This document shows, one piece after another, positions 35,357 to 44,008 of a stretch of 64,000 nt of DNA; position 1 is the first letter of the stretch; the number at the start of each line of letters is the position of its first letter. The stretch comes from Desulfitobacterium dehalogenans ATCC 51507 (GTDB taxonomy: Bacteria > Bacillota > Desulfitobacteriia > Desulfitobacteriales > Desulfitobacteriaceae): positions 558,001-622,000 of the forward strand of contig NC_018017.1 in assembly GCF_000243155.2 (NCBI RefSeq), written 5' to 3'. The notes beneath the pieces were generated by a model that was not told the DNA's origin, ran no database searches, and saw only the letters and a list, made by a program, of their open reading frames with translations. The position numbers and the translations under genes are program-made.

Positions 35357-36826
35357 TTAGTAATCTTTTTTAATGGTATTTGTTTCAATCGATAAAGATT
35401 TAAGTTTATGATGGAGATTTTGTCTAGAAATACCAAGTTCGTAAGATGCTCTAGTAATATTACCATTATTTTTTGTTAAGATACTTTCTATGAAAGCCTT
35501 TTCGGTTTCCTGTAAAACACTTTGAAGTGTTCCTTTAAAATTCAATGACTTTTGGAAGTTTTTAACCTGAAAAATTCTTTCTCGAAAATATTCTGGCAAA
35601 TGGTGCAACTTTAAAATTCTATCTTCAGAATGGACAAAATTCATGGCGCCTTCGATGAAATTTTCTAACTCTCGTGCATTTCCTGGCCAATGATAGTGCT
35701 CAAAATGTTCTATTAATTCTTCGGAAACATTTTTTACGAATAACCCAAATTCATTATTGTATTTTTTTATGAAATGCAGCGCTAATAATCGGATATCCTC
35801 TTTTCTTTCTCGCAAGGGAGGAATATACAGGGTAACGGTTGCTAAACGGAAAAATAAGTCGGACCGCATAATCTTCTTTTCTACGGTTTCAATTGGATCC
35901 ATGTTGGTAGCGCTGATAATTCTGCAATTTAAAGGAATTTCAACGTTGCTTCCCAGCCTTCTAACGGTTCTGCCCTGTAGTATTCTGAGCAGTTTAGCCT
36001 GTAGGGGTAAGGACATAGAATTTATTTCGTCCAAAAAAATGGTTCCGTCTCCGGCTTGCTCGAATAGACCCGGTGATTCTGTGGCACCTGTAAAGGCACC
36101 TTTGACCGTCCCGAAAAGTAAGCTTTCCAATAGTGTCTCTGGAATAGCCGCACAATTGATAGGAATAAAGGGGCCTTTGGAGTGCAAACTTGCATTATGA
36201 ATCCCTTGTGCAAAAAGTTCTTTACCTGTACCTGTTTCACCCACGATTAAGACCGGAGAGTTACGGCGGGCAATTTTTCGTGCTTCCCCCGTTATTCTTT
36301 TTATTGTGTCATTTCCTTTAATATCTTCGAGAAGAAAAGTTGCCCCCGTAGGTTGGCTGTTTTCTTGCTGACTAAATTTCTTCTGCATTTCCAATGTAAT
36401 AGCGATAAAATCACTCATCTGACTCATATTGCGAAAGATAACGTAAACGGCAGCCACTTGCCCTTTGTAGTAAAAAGGGAATGCACTATATATCATATTG
36501 GTTTTTCGTCCGTCGTTTAAGTAATACCAATAGGGTTGTTCAATCAGCGGTTTTCCTGTCCTTAAAATTTTTTTTATGATTTCATCAGAAAAGTAATAAG
36601 GAGGAGCAAATACCTCATCTTCTTTTTTTCCTAACAAGTCTTGCCGGTTTAGACCTTCCATTTTTTCGGATTCGCTATTATAGAGAATAACTTCATCTTT
36701 CTCATTGACTGCATATACAGATTCATGAATGCTGTCAATGATTGCTTTTAGCATTTCGTTTTCTTTTTGGAGTTCTTCATTTTTTTGTTTGAGTTCATCA
36801 ATAATGCGAATTGTTTCTTTTTTCAT
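35357..36826 (-). CDS. Sigma-54-dependent activator with PAS sensor domain
   Basis: About 489 residues. A short coiled coil (IDELKQKNEELQKENEMLKA) precedes a PAS domain, then a AAA+ domain with Walker A GETGTGKE, the sigma-54 contact loop GAFTGA, Walker B TIFLDEINSM, and a Fis-type HTH at the C terminus (ITRASYELGISRQNLHHKLK). The ATG at 36826 has GAGGGG upstream; a start 18 codons earlier is less likely. It lies between the two sigma-54 promoters at 32957 and 37068 and probably activates both, with the PAS domain sensing a small molecule or redox state. Confidence 0.92.
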   Translation of the reverse strand: MKKETIRIIDELKQKNEELQKENEMLKAIIDSIHESVYAVNEKDEVILYNSESEKMEGLNRQDLLGKKEDEVFAPPYYFSDEIIKKILRTGKPLIEQPYWYYLNDGRKTNMIYSAFPFYYKGQVAAVYVIFRNMSQMSDFIAITLEMQKKFSQQENSQPTGATFLLEDIKGNDTIKRITGEARKIARRNSPVLIVGETGTGKELFAQGIHNASLHSKGPFIPINCAAIPETLLESLLFGTVKGAFTGATESPGLFEQAGDGTIFLDEINSMSLPLQAKLLRILQGRTVRRLGSNVEIPLNCRIISATNMDPIETVEKKIMRSDLFFRLATVTLYIPPLRERKEDIRLLALHFIKKYNNEFGLFVKNVSEELIEHFEHYHWPGNARELENFIEGAMNFVHSEDRILKLHHLPEYFRERIFQVKNFQKSLNFKGTLQSVLQETEKAFIESILTKNNGNITRASYELGISRQNLHHKLKSLSIETNTIKKDY

Positions 36827-37067
36827 ATGAATCCCCTCACAACCAGGTGTTTTTCCTTTAATTACTAGGGTTTTTTGCAATTCAAATGATTAAAAAAACT
36901 TTATCTATTACTGTAAATATTTATTTCAATGAAAAATTATGTGACATCTATCCTTAGTAGCAGATTATTATGACTGTAAAGGACAAATTACAGTGGAGAA
37001 GACGGGCGTAATGACAATGAACTCCTTAAAACCTTGATATAGCAAAGTTAGTGAAAATAAAATTGGT
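36827..37067. other. Regulatory region between activator and methyltransferase genes
   Basis: This holds the activator's own promoter, a lone ACTGTAA half-site near 36896, and the paired site at 36973. Confidence 0.5.
36973..36994. promoter_or_regulatory. Candidate activator site ACTGTAA-N8-TTACAGT
   Basis: Perfect seven-base inverted repeat with an eight-base spacer, identical in arms and spacing to 32861-32882. Its centre is about 86 bases upstream of the sigma-54 promoter at 37068. Confidence 0.7.
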
Positions 37068-37083
37068 TGGCATAGATTTTGCT
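37067..37083 (+). promoter_or_regulatory. Sigma-54 promoter of the methyltransferase-pylBCD operon
   Basis: TTGG, CATAGATTTT, then GC gives the exact GG-N10-GC spacing. The leader to the first gene is about 290 bases and holds no convincing gene; a 60-codon frame at 37126 has no ribosome site. Confidence 0.75.
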
Positions 37084-37382
37084 ATTTATGTACGTTAAAG
37101 ATAAAAAGATCTAGTCCTTAAAACTATGATAGTACGAATGTCTTTATATTTACAAGACGAAATATTCCATCAAATTAGATTAAAAAGACTCAATTTTCCC
37201 TATTTAAACTCAATTCCCCCTATTTATATAGATAAATTTCATAAAAGGATATTCAATTATCTACCGTTATCCAATCGTATAGAAATAGTGTTCAGAAGGA
37301 GGCGATAAAAAAGTTCTTTCATCAATAGGGAAATGAAAGAAGACCGGTAAAATGGGTAGAGATTTATTTTGGAGGAGATAAG

Positions 37383-38180
37383 ATGTTAATTGTCGGAGAA
37401 CTTATTAATGCTAGTAGAAAGGCCATTGGAGAAGCCATCCGTGTACAAGACGTGGAAGCTGTAAAAAAAGTTGCCATTGCTCAACGCAATGCAGGAGCAG
37501 ATTTCATTGACGTGAATGCGGGAATCTTCGTGGGGAAAGAAGCAGAGTACCTAAAATGGCTTGTGAAGACTGTTCAAGAGGCTACAGATGCTCCCTGTTG
37601 TCTTGATAGTCCGGATCCTCAGGCCATTCAAGCGGCATTATCGGTACATAAAGGTACTGCAATGATTAATTCCATTTCTTTGGAAAAGAGTCGCTACGAT
37701 GCCCTAGTACCTGTGGTCGCTGGAACCGATCTTAAAGTCATCGCTTTATGTATGAGCGATGAAGGGATGCCCGAGACAACCGAACAACGGCTCAGAATCG
37801 CAGACCAACTCATTAATGGTTTAGTGCAGCACAATGTTCCGATCGAAAATATCTACGTGGATCCCCTGGTTCAACCCGTTGCAACAAACAAGAGCTTTGG
37901 GTTCGAATTTCTCAATGCAGTAGAGGCTATTTCCAAAGAGTTCAAAGGGGTCCACACTATGTGCGGTTTATCGAACATTTCCTACGGATTGCCGAACCGT
38001 AAATTTATTAATCGAGCCTTTGCCGTCATGGCAGTTGCTAAGGGTCTTGATGGACTAATCGTCGATCCCTTAGATAAACAAATGATGGCAAACCTAGTCG
38101 TTGCAGAAACGCTGACCGGACGTGATGATTATTGTATGCGCTATCTTACGGCACACCGCTCTGGAATGTTTGATTTTTAA
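37383..38180 (+). CDS. Methylcorrinoid:tetrahydrofolate methyltransferase (MtrH/AcsE/MtgA-like)
   Basis: A 265-residue TIM-barrel protein of the pterin-binding family: VGELINASRKAIGEAI at the start, AGADFIDVNAG near residue 40, CLDSPDPQAIQAAL near residue 75, VDPLVQPVATN near residue 160, and GLSNISYGLP near residue 198. Relatives move methyl groups between methyl-corrinoid and tetrahydrofolate. Its co-regulation with mttBC implies it passes the trimethylamine methyl into the folate pool. TGGAGGAG precedes the ATG. Confidence 0.88.
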   Translation: MLIVGELINASRKAIGEAIRVQDVEAVKKVAIAQRNAGADFIDVNAGIFVGKEAEYLKWLVKTVQEATDAPCCLDSPDPQAIQAALSVHKGTAMINSISLEKSRYDALVPVVAGTDLKVIALCMSDEGMPETTEQRLRIADQLINGLVQHNVPIENIYVDPLVQPVATNKSFGFEFLNAVEAISKEFKGVHTMCGLSNISYGLPNRKFINRAFAVMAVAKGLDGLIVDPLDKQMMANLVVAETLTGRDDYCMRYLTAHRSGMFDF

Positions 38181-38187
38181 CCTCCTC

Positions 38188-38222
38188 GACCACCAAAGGA
38201 TTTCCACTATCCTTTTGGTGGT
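38188..38222. terminator. Hairpin between methyltransferase gene and pylB
   Basis: GACCACCAAAGGA pairs with TCCTTTTGGTGGTC around a short loop. It lies in the gap before pylB, so it may attenuate read-through to the pyl genes or protect the upstream mRNA. Confidence 0.7.
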
Positions 38223-38281
38223 CACCTTATTCTAGTAACCTGATGAGTCATTGCTTGAATTGCTTTTAAGGAGGGGGCCCA

Positions 38282-39382
38282 ATGGGAAAGTCGCAACTGG
38301 ACAAGATACTTGAAAAAGCAAGCCGAGAATTAACCCTTGAGCGTCATGAGATTGTCGCCTTATTGGATCTGGCGAGCGAAGAAGAATTCAATAAAGTCAT
38401 GGGGGTCGCTCAGAAACTTCGAGGGAAGTATTTTCGCAACAGAATCTTTCTCTATGGTTTTATATATTTTTCAACCTATTGCAGAAACGATTGTACATTT
38501 TGCCTTTATCGGAAATCGAACTCAGGTTATCCTCGCTACCGAAAAAGTCAAGGTGAGATTATGGCTACAGCACATTGCTTAGGTCAATCAGGAGTGCATT
38601 TATTGGATTTAACAATGGGTGAAGATCCCCTTTATTATTGTGACAGACAGGGATTTAATGATCTCATTCAAATAGTCAAAGATATCAAACGCGAAATAGA
38701 GATTCCCGTTATGATCTCACCAGGGGTGGTTTCTGAGGAAATTTTGTGGAAATTGAAAGAAGCGGGTGCAGATTGGTACGCTTGTTATCAAGAAACGCAT
38801 AATAAAGCCCTTTATAGTCAATTGCGAATAAAACAGAGTTATGAAGAACGTATGAATCGGAAGATGAGTGCCCAAAAAATGGGGTACCTGATTGAAGAAG
38901 GGATGTTAACTGGTGTCGGTGATACGAATGAAGATGTTGCGGAGTCCATCCTTACTATGAGAAGAATGGGGGTTGATCAAGTTAGGGTCATGAGTTTTGT
39001 TCCGCAGAAAAACACCCCTTTGGAAAATTGGAAAATAACCTCGCATTTTCGGGAACTGTTAATCATAGCTATAATGCGCTTGGTTATGCCCGATCGCTTA
39101 ATTCCTGCTTCTCTCGATGTGGATGGCTTAAAGGGATTGGTAAAACGTCTCGATGCTGGGGCAAATGTCATTACATCAATCATTCCCCCTTCCGTGGGCA
39201 TGGCCGGGGTGTCTCAAAGTACTTTAGATATTGATGATGGAAATCGCTCGCTAGAAAAAATCATCCCCGTTCTGGATGCCAATCATTTAGAACCGGCAAC
39301 TCTCAGTGAATATCAAGCTTGGGTTCAATCACGTCAAGCAATGATTAGTAGCTTTAAGAAAGAGGGGATTCAATGCAGGTAG
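38282..39382 (+). CDS. pylB: Radical SAM methylornithine synthase PylB
   Basis: This 366-residue radical SAM mutase turns lysine into 3-methylornithine, the first step of pyrrolysine synthesis. The cluster motif is CRNDCTFCLYRKSN (C-x3-C-x2-C) near residue 71. GEIMATAHCLGQSGVHLLDL and TGVGDTNEDVAESI follow. The start has GGAGGGGG just upstream. It overlaps pylC by ten bases. Confidence 0.95.
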   Translation: MGKSQLDKILEKASRELTLERHEIVALLDLASEEEFNKVMGVAQKLRGKYFRNRIFLYGFIYFSTYCRNDCTFCLYRKSNSGYPRYRKSQGEIMATAHCLGQSGVHLLDLTMGEDPLYYCDRQGFNDLIQIVKDIKREIEIPVMISPGVVSEEILWKLKEAGADWYACYQETHNKALYSQLRIKQSYEERMNRKMSAQKMGYLIEEGMLTGVGDTNEDVAESILTMRRMGVDQVRVMSFVPQKNTPLENWKITSHFRELLIIAIMRLVMPDRLIPASLDVDGLKGLVKRLDAGANVITSIIPPSVGMAGVSQSTLDIDDGNRSLEKIIPVLDANHLEPATLSEYQAWVQSRQAMISSFKKEGIQCR

Positions 39383-40578
39383 CAGTTATTGGAGGGAAAT
39401 TGCAAGGAGTAGAGGCAACTTATCTGGCAAAGAAGGCAGGATGGCGAGTCACGTTGTTTGACCGAAGAGAGAATGCTCAAGCTTCCACCTTGGCAGACAG
39501 CTTTCATTGCTTGGACATTTTAGCTTCTCAGGAGGATTTTAGAGCGTTACTAAAAAATGACATTGATTTAATCCTTCCTGCCATTGAAGATCTGGATGTA
39601 CTGATATTTCTCACGAAGGTTGCAGAAAACCTCCAGATCCCATTGGCCCTTGATATGAATGCTTATAGGATTTCTTCTTCAAAGCTAAAATCCAATCAGC
39701 TATTTCAAGAACTGCATATACCCATGCCTCTGCCTTGGCCCCAGTGTTCTTTTCCTTTGCTGATCAAGCCTTCGGGAGCAAGCGGAAGCGTGGAAGTTCA
39801 AACAGTAACCCATAGGGAAGAGATGGAGGGTATTCTCGCTAAAGATCCTGAAAAGGAATGGATTGTGGAAGAGTTTCTTGAAGGGCCATCCTATTCCATT
39901 GAAGTAATAGGATTTGCTGGCGAGTATAGAGTGTTTCCCATCACCGAATTAGAGATGGATGCCCAATATGATTGTAAACGCGTTTTATCCCCTGCCGAGC
40001 TTAAATACAAGTTTATTGATGAATTTGAAGAACTTGCCCTAAAAATAGCAAGTCAAATAGGCTTAAATGGTATTATGGATGTGGAGACTATTCTCCATTT
40101 AGGAAAGTTAAAGGCTCTAGAAATTGATGCCCGGCTGCCAAGTCAGACTCCTACGGCCATTTATCATTCCTCGGGTATAAATATGGTTGAATGTTTAGGA
40201 TATTCCTTTACCCAGGAAAGCCTCTACGTTCCTATCCCGAAGCGTCCCTCTCCCCAAGATAGCTTTTGTATATATGAGCATCTGAAAGTAAATGCGGATC
40301 GGATTGAAGTTTCTGGTGAGCATATTATCGCCGAAGCGGGTCCTCTTCGTCTGCTCACTGATTTCTTCGGGGCGGATGAGGCCTTGACGGATTATACTCC
40401 GGAAAAGAAGGAGTGGGTCGTTACTTTAATTACCCGGGGACCCACACAGTACGAAGTATGGGCCAAACGGTATGAAATTATCCGGAGAATTCAAGAGCAA
40501 CTCCATATTCCTCGTTTCTTAGATCCTTATCCCTTTAGTTTATCCATGCCAACCACCACTAAAACTTCAGCTTCTTAA
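39373..40578 (+). CDS. pylC: Methylornithine-lysine ligase PylC (ATP-grasp)
   Basis: A 401-residue ATP-grasp enzyme that joins 3-methylornithine to lysine. An N-terminal Rossmann fold (VAVIGGKLQGVEATYLAKKA) precedes the ATP-grasp region FPLLIKPSGASGSVEV near residue 133, EWIVEEFLEGPSYSIEV near residue 160 and LKALEIDARLPSQTP near residue 250 with the metal ligands. It is coupled to pylB by overlap and followed by pylD. Confidence 0.95.
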   Translation: MQVAVIGGKLQGVEATYLAKKAGWRVTLFDRRENAQASTLADSFHCLDILASQEDFRALLKNDIDLILPAIEDLDVLIFLTKVAENLQIPLALDMNAYRISSSKLKSNQLFQELHIPMPLPWPQCSFPLLIKPSGASGSVEVQTVTHREEMEGILAKDPEKEWIVEEFLEGPSYSIEVIGFAGEYRVFPITELEMDAQYDCKRVLSPAELKYKFIDEFEELALKIASQIGLNGIMDVETILHLGKLKALEIDARLPSQTPTAIYHSSGINMVECLGYSFTQESLYVPIPKRPSPQDSFCIYEHLKVNADRIEVSGEHIIAEAGPLRLLTDFFGADEALTDYTPEKKEWVVTLITRGPTQYEVWAKRYEIIRRIQEQLHIPRFLDPYPFSLSMPTTTKTSAS

Positions 40579-40639
40579 GCCTTTTAAATTCTACCTGAAC
40601 TTTTCTATTATTATGCGGATTAGAAGGAGATGGAAAGGT

Positions 40640-41488
40640 ATGACCCGTCTAAGCGAGAGCGATATACGTTGCATTGGCAACAGGATGGAAAATTACAACC
40701 GAGAATTAGTCATTAAGACCGGACATACCCTTTCTGAAATAGCAGCCCATGCTGTCGGCATTTCCCAGGTGAACGAAGGACAAATTGATAATTTGGGCAA
40801 TATTGCAGTTGTACCAATAACAAGTGGATTAGGGGTTATTCGTGGATTTGCAGAAACCGTTTCAGGAATTTTAACTTTTTTAGGAGCGAAGGCCCAAGTT
40901 ATGAATCACTCAGATGTTCAGGGCGTCGCTGAAGCATTAGAGCGGAAATCTGAAATGATTTTTATGGCGGATGATGATCGCTTTATCGCTATGCATTTAA
41001 AAAGCGGATATTTCTCGGAAAATAGTGAGGCAACTGGAAAAGGGTATGCCGCTGCATTAGATTATATGGTCAATAGCCTTGAGAATCGCAGCGTTTTAAT
41101 CATGGGTGCGGGGAGGGTAGGACGTGCGGCAGCCTTTTCTGTTCTCAATTTTAAGGGTAAGGTTCATGTATTTGACTTAGAGCGGAAAGCAAGTGAAACT
41201 TTGGCTCAAGAGATTTATAAAAAGAGTGGAAGCCGAATCAGCATTGAAGAAAATCTAATAATAGCCTTAAGAGGTCATCAGTTTATTATTGATGCATGTT
41301 CTGAAGGCGAATTCATAAACAAGGAGCATATAACACCAGAAAGTTATATTGCTGCACCAGGAGTGCCATTAGGTATTCATCCGGAAGCTATTCCAGGGAT
41401 TAAGCCGCGGTTAATTCATGATCCCCTTCAATTAGGCGTTGCGACGATGCTTTTTGATATGATAAAAGTGAGTGGGATTTACTCCTAA
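40640..41488 (+). CDS. pylD: Pyrrolysine synthase PylD
   Basis: About 282 residues. PylD oxidises the lysine-methylornithine amide and closes the pyrroline ring using NAD+. It has VVPITSGLGVIRGFAETVSG near residue 58, and a dinucleotide-binding segment SVLIMGAGRVGRAAAFSVLN near residue 152. The ATG at 40640 is preferred because GAAGGAGATGGAAAGG precedes it; an in-frame ATG at 40613 lacks a ribosome site. Confidence 0.95.
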   Translation: MTRLSESDIRCIGNRMENYNRELVIKTGHTLSEIAAHAVGISQVNEGQIDNLGNIAVVPITSGLGVIRGFAETVSGILTFLGAKAQVMNHSDVQGVAEALERKSEMIFMADDDRFIAMHLKSGYFSENSEATGKGYAAALDYMVNSLENRSVLIMGAGRVGRAAAFSVLNFKGKVHVFDLERKASETLAQEIYKKSGSRISIEENLIIALRGHQFIIDACSEGEFINKEHITPESYIAAPGVPLGIHPEAIPGIKPRLIHDPLQLGVATMLFDMIKVSGIYS

Positions 41489-41519
41489 GACTAAATGATC
41501 AAGAAAGGAGAATATCGTA

Positions 41520-41849
41520 ATGAATCTCTTAGCAAAATCCAATGACAAGATAAGATATTACCGAAAAAACAACGATTTCTTTAATTTGCTTGATAAAATT
41601 AAACTTTGGCCTTCACGAAAGGGGACTTTGCATGGGATAAAATCCATAACCCGAAGGGGAGATTTTGCCGAGATTATTACCCATTGCAATTGTCATTATG
41701 TTATTTCTAATTCACGGCACAGCCGAGCTGCTCGTTGGATAAGAAATAAGTGGTTATTTTCTTTGTGTCCCGCTTGCAAGATACCTGAATGGAAGATTAA
41801 AAAATACTCTTCTACTGTGATGAGTCAACATTATGGAGCTCGACTCTAA
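41520..41849 (+). CDS. pylSn: Pyrrolysyl-tRNA synthetase N-terminal tRNA-binding protein PylSn
   Basis: This 109-residue basic protein is the detached tRNA-binding half of the synthetase. The sequence LDKIKLWPSRKGTLHGIKSI then RRGDFAEIITHCNCHYVISN and SRHSRAARW is characteristic, with His and Cys residues placed to bind zinc. It grips the tRNA-Pyl body and raises charging by PylSc, encoded 9 kb upstream. AAAGGAG precedes the ATG. Confidence 0.93.
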   Translation: MNLLAKSNDKIRYYRKNNDFFNLLDKIKLWPSRKGTLHGIKSITRRGDFAEIITHCNCHYVISNSRHSRAARWIRNKWLFSLCPACKIPEWKIKKYSSTVMSQHYGARL

Positions 41850-42324
41850 AATCTTTAATTGCTGGTAAAAATGGTTCTAACGGGATATCTACGAACTTTC
41901 AATTACTTTTCTCCCTTGGCTGCAAGTAATAACGTGCTTTCTTGTCACAAAAAATGGGATAATTGAAGAGTGAAAAACTCACCTGTGTCCGACAAACTGG
42001 GTATAGGCCAAAGGTATAAAGCGAGAAAAGTGGTCGATCTTTATTAAGGGGAAACCTTGGATGAAATGCCGCAGGCCTCTCCTTAAAAACAAGAAACTCC
42101 CAAGGCATGATACGGCTTGGGAGTTTCTTGTTCTCAATTTGCGCACACTTCTTACATCCCGCGGTGTCCCTTAAATACCGTTTATGGGTGTCAGACTGTT
42201 GCTTTTCATTCAATCATTTTAATCTAGTGGGCAATTTCGATGCCACTGTTGCTTGTTAAATTGGTCCCCCGGCAATGATCGGGGGCCCTTTATCGATAAA
42301 GTAAAATTACTCGGGCTTAACCTG
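41850..42324. other. Intergenic region after the pyl operon
   Basis: No gene is visible. The region includes the terminator at 42088. A small hairpin (CCCCCGG/TCGGGGGCC type) lies near 42269-42291. Confidence 0.4.
42088..42132. terminator. Strong hairpin downstream of pylSn
   Basis: AACAAGAAACTCCCAAG pairs perfectly with CTTGGGAGTTTCTTGTT, 17 base pairs. It could end transcripts from either side. Confidence 0.85.
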
Positions 42325-42326
42325 AT

Positions 42327-42479
42327 GCCGAAGCAAAAATACCTTATCTGTTTGATTTCGGAGAGGAGTGGAGATTTACCGTCACTTTTGAGAAGAGCGC
42401 AGAAGAAGTGGCGGCGGCCAAAGTGATTGCCGGTAAGGGAGAACTCTTGGAACAATATCCCGAGTGGGAGGTAGAATAA
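42327..42479 (+). pseudogene. Tail of a pRiA4b ORF-3-like / IS1096 TnpR-type protein
   Basis: The plus strand reads AKIPYLFDFGEEWRFTVTFE then KSAEEVAAAKVIAGKGELLE and QYPEWEVE with a stop. The YLFDFGDEW-type motif is typical of this family. No start or N-terminal half is present. Confidence 0.7.
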
Positions 42480-42572
42480 AGCGCAAGATCAAGTGCAGTG
42501 CGAACACGGTTAAAGATAGTAATGATTACCGGAAGGCAACCGAAGCGCAAAAAAGACTTTCTTCAAGACCAA

Positions 42573-42797
42573 TTAAAGTCCTTTCCAAAAGTCTTTCTCA
42601 CTTATATGTAGTTGTTTGCGCAGAATTCTATCCCATAGATTCTTGGGAATCTCTTTACTGACGGCATGGCTTATTTTTGTTCGAAGAAGGGTTCCGTCAT
42701 TTAAGACTTTTTCGTAATACCAATGACCCGTGTTTCGAGCCAAAACCCAACCGTTCTTATCGCAATAACGTTTCAAATCTCCAAACTTTGGTGTCAT
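42573..42797 (-). CDS. HicA-like toxin candidate
   Basis: This 74-residue basic protein (DLKRYCDKNGWVLARNTGHW, then YYEKVLNDGTLLRTKISHAV and IPKNLWDRILRKQLHI) resembles HicA-type mRNA interferases, which use a His in a small double-stranded-RNA-binding-like fold. The GHWYYEK segment sits where HicA has GSHxxF. It follows an antitoxin-like gene by three bases on the same strand. The family match is moderate. Confidence 0.7.
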   Translation of the reverse strand: MTPKFGDLKRYCDKNGWVLARNTGHWYYEKVLNDGTLLRTKISHAVSKEIPKNLWDRILRKQLHISEKDFWKGL

Positions 42798-42800
42798 AGC

Positions 42801-43220
42801 TTACAGACCTATCAAAGTACGGATTTCTTCGTCGTTTTCACATAGCATAATTCTCAATACATATGGGAAATGGTGTGTTCGGTTTGGGGCATGAAGAAAT
42901 AGTTGGGAACGGTTTGAATAATCTTGAGCATAGAGTTTAATGTCTTCGACTAAGTTCTTAGCGGCTGACTCTAAGGTCGAGTTATTAACATAAATCTCAA
43001 GAAGATCAAGAGCAAGTGTTATTGATCCATCCTCTTCTTGAATAATTTCCGGAATCAATGTGTAGTTTTCTAGTATCATCTTGAGTAAATCAACCCGAAG
43101 CATTGCGACTTGTTCGGTTTGTTTTCTGTTAACAATTGCAGGGTTAAAAGAGTTGAAGACAGAATCGTACAGAGTTGAAAATTGACTCCTAGCCTCAGTA
43201 AACTGTAATTCAGTTAACAT
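42801..43220 (-). CDS. Phd/YefM-like antitoxin candidate
   Basis: About 139 residues. The N terminus (LTELQFTEARSQFSTLYDSV) resembles the prevent-host-death fold, which binds DNA; the rest is longer than usual and helical. The start at 43220 has GGGAGGA seven bases upstream; an ATG two codons earlier is also in frame. It is coupled to the HicA-like gene. Pairing a Phd-type antitoxin with a HicA-like toxin is an unusual combination. Confidence 0.7.
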   Translation of the reverse strand: MLTELQFTEARSQFSTLYDSVFNSFNPAIVNRKQTEQVAMLRVDLLKMILENYTLIPEIIQEEDGSITLALDLLEIYVNNSTLESAAKNLVEDIKLYAQDYSNRSQLFLHAPNRTHHFPYVLRIMLCENDEEIRTLIGL

Positions 43221-43388
43221 AGTCATTCCTCCCTCACCTCCAATACTATCATATGCAGTACCTTATGCACAGTATGACCAGAATGTACAGATAGTATAAA
43301 CCGAGGGAGGGAGACCTCGCTTCTATACTCTAGGGCTTGACTTGTCCAGTGGTTACAGCCTGAATCAAAAAGATACAGAAAACGGGCA

Positions 43389-43426
43389 TGTCCAGGAACG
43401 CGACAACGTTGTCGTATTCTTGGACA
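43389..43426 (+). repeat. 38-nt palindromic repeat, copy 6
   Basis: The core GCGACAACGTTGTCG is intact and the arm CCAGGAAC pairs with ATTCTTGG. About 40 upstream bases (TTACAGCC, AAAAAGATA) resemble those before copy 5, so the repeated unit is longer than the hairpin. Confidence 0.88.
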
Positions 43427-43709
43427 TGCTTTATAAGCACCATGTCCCCGGATGGGGTTAATCTGGCGGTGTTTTTGTATTTAGATTATTTTGCGACAGA
43501 AATCCCAATTTGACCCGTTACATTGTCGGCGCATTGAGTGCTCAAGCCAGCAGTTATGGGCAATGAGCTCTCCTTAAGGCTTTGGCACGCTATTTGCAAA
43601 TAGGATTAGGGTAAAGGTCTGCGCGTTATCTTCGCATAGCTGCAGAAACCACTGAACTCTGAGTGGAGACCGTTTTATGCAAAAAAATAAGGATGACGGG
43701 AGGAAGAAG
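43427..43709. other. Intergenic region before the zinc-ribbon gene
   Basis: I see no gene here. GGGAGGA at 43698-43704 is the ribosome site of the next gene. Confidence 0.35.
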
Positions 43710-43991
43710 ATGAAAGAATGTAATGGATGCAATGGCTGCAACGAGGTCAATGTTCTGAGAGAAATGGCAGAGACGGATGAAGTGCCTTCCAATCGCTTCC
43801 CGGAATATACCATGCTCTGTGATAGCTGCCACCATGAATTTAAGCTTGAAGCCTCGGAAGAGGACATAGAAAAGGCTGTTTGCCCCGCTTGCCAAAGTGC
43901 CAAGGTAAGGAATCTCTATATCTCTTTCCCGGAGGATGGCCCGGGATTCAAGAAAAAAGTGAGTGGGTTCTCTTTTGGCGGCTGCAACTAG
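43710..43991 (+). CDS. FmdB-like zinc-ribbon protein
   Basis: This 93-residue protein has CNGCNGCNE near the start and a zinc ribbon C-x2-C (MLCDSCHHEF) paired with VCPACQSAK. It is likely a small metal-binding protein, perhaps with a regulatory or chaperone role. The ATG at 43710 is chosen for its GGGAGGA ribosome site; an ATG at 43677 lacks one. No operon partner is visible. Confidence 0.7.
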   Translation: MKECNGCNGCNEVNVLREMAETDEVPSNRFPEYTMLCDSCHHEFKLEASEEDIEKAVCPACQSAKVRNLYISFPEDGPGFKKKVSGFSFGGCN

Positions 43992-44008
43992 AACCTGGAC
44001 TTATGCCA

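Noticed and set aside
37126-37308. 60-codon frame in the leader of the second sigma-54 operon
   Set aside because: No ribosome site, AT-driven composition and no recognisable domain; more likely an untranslated leader.
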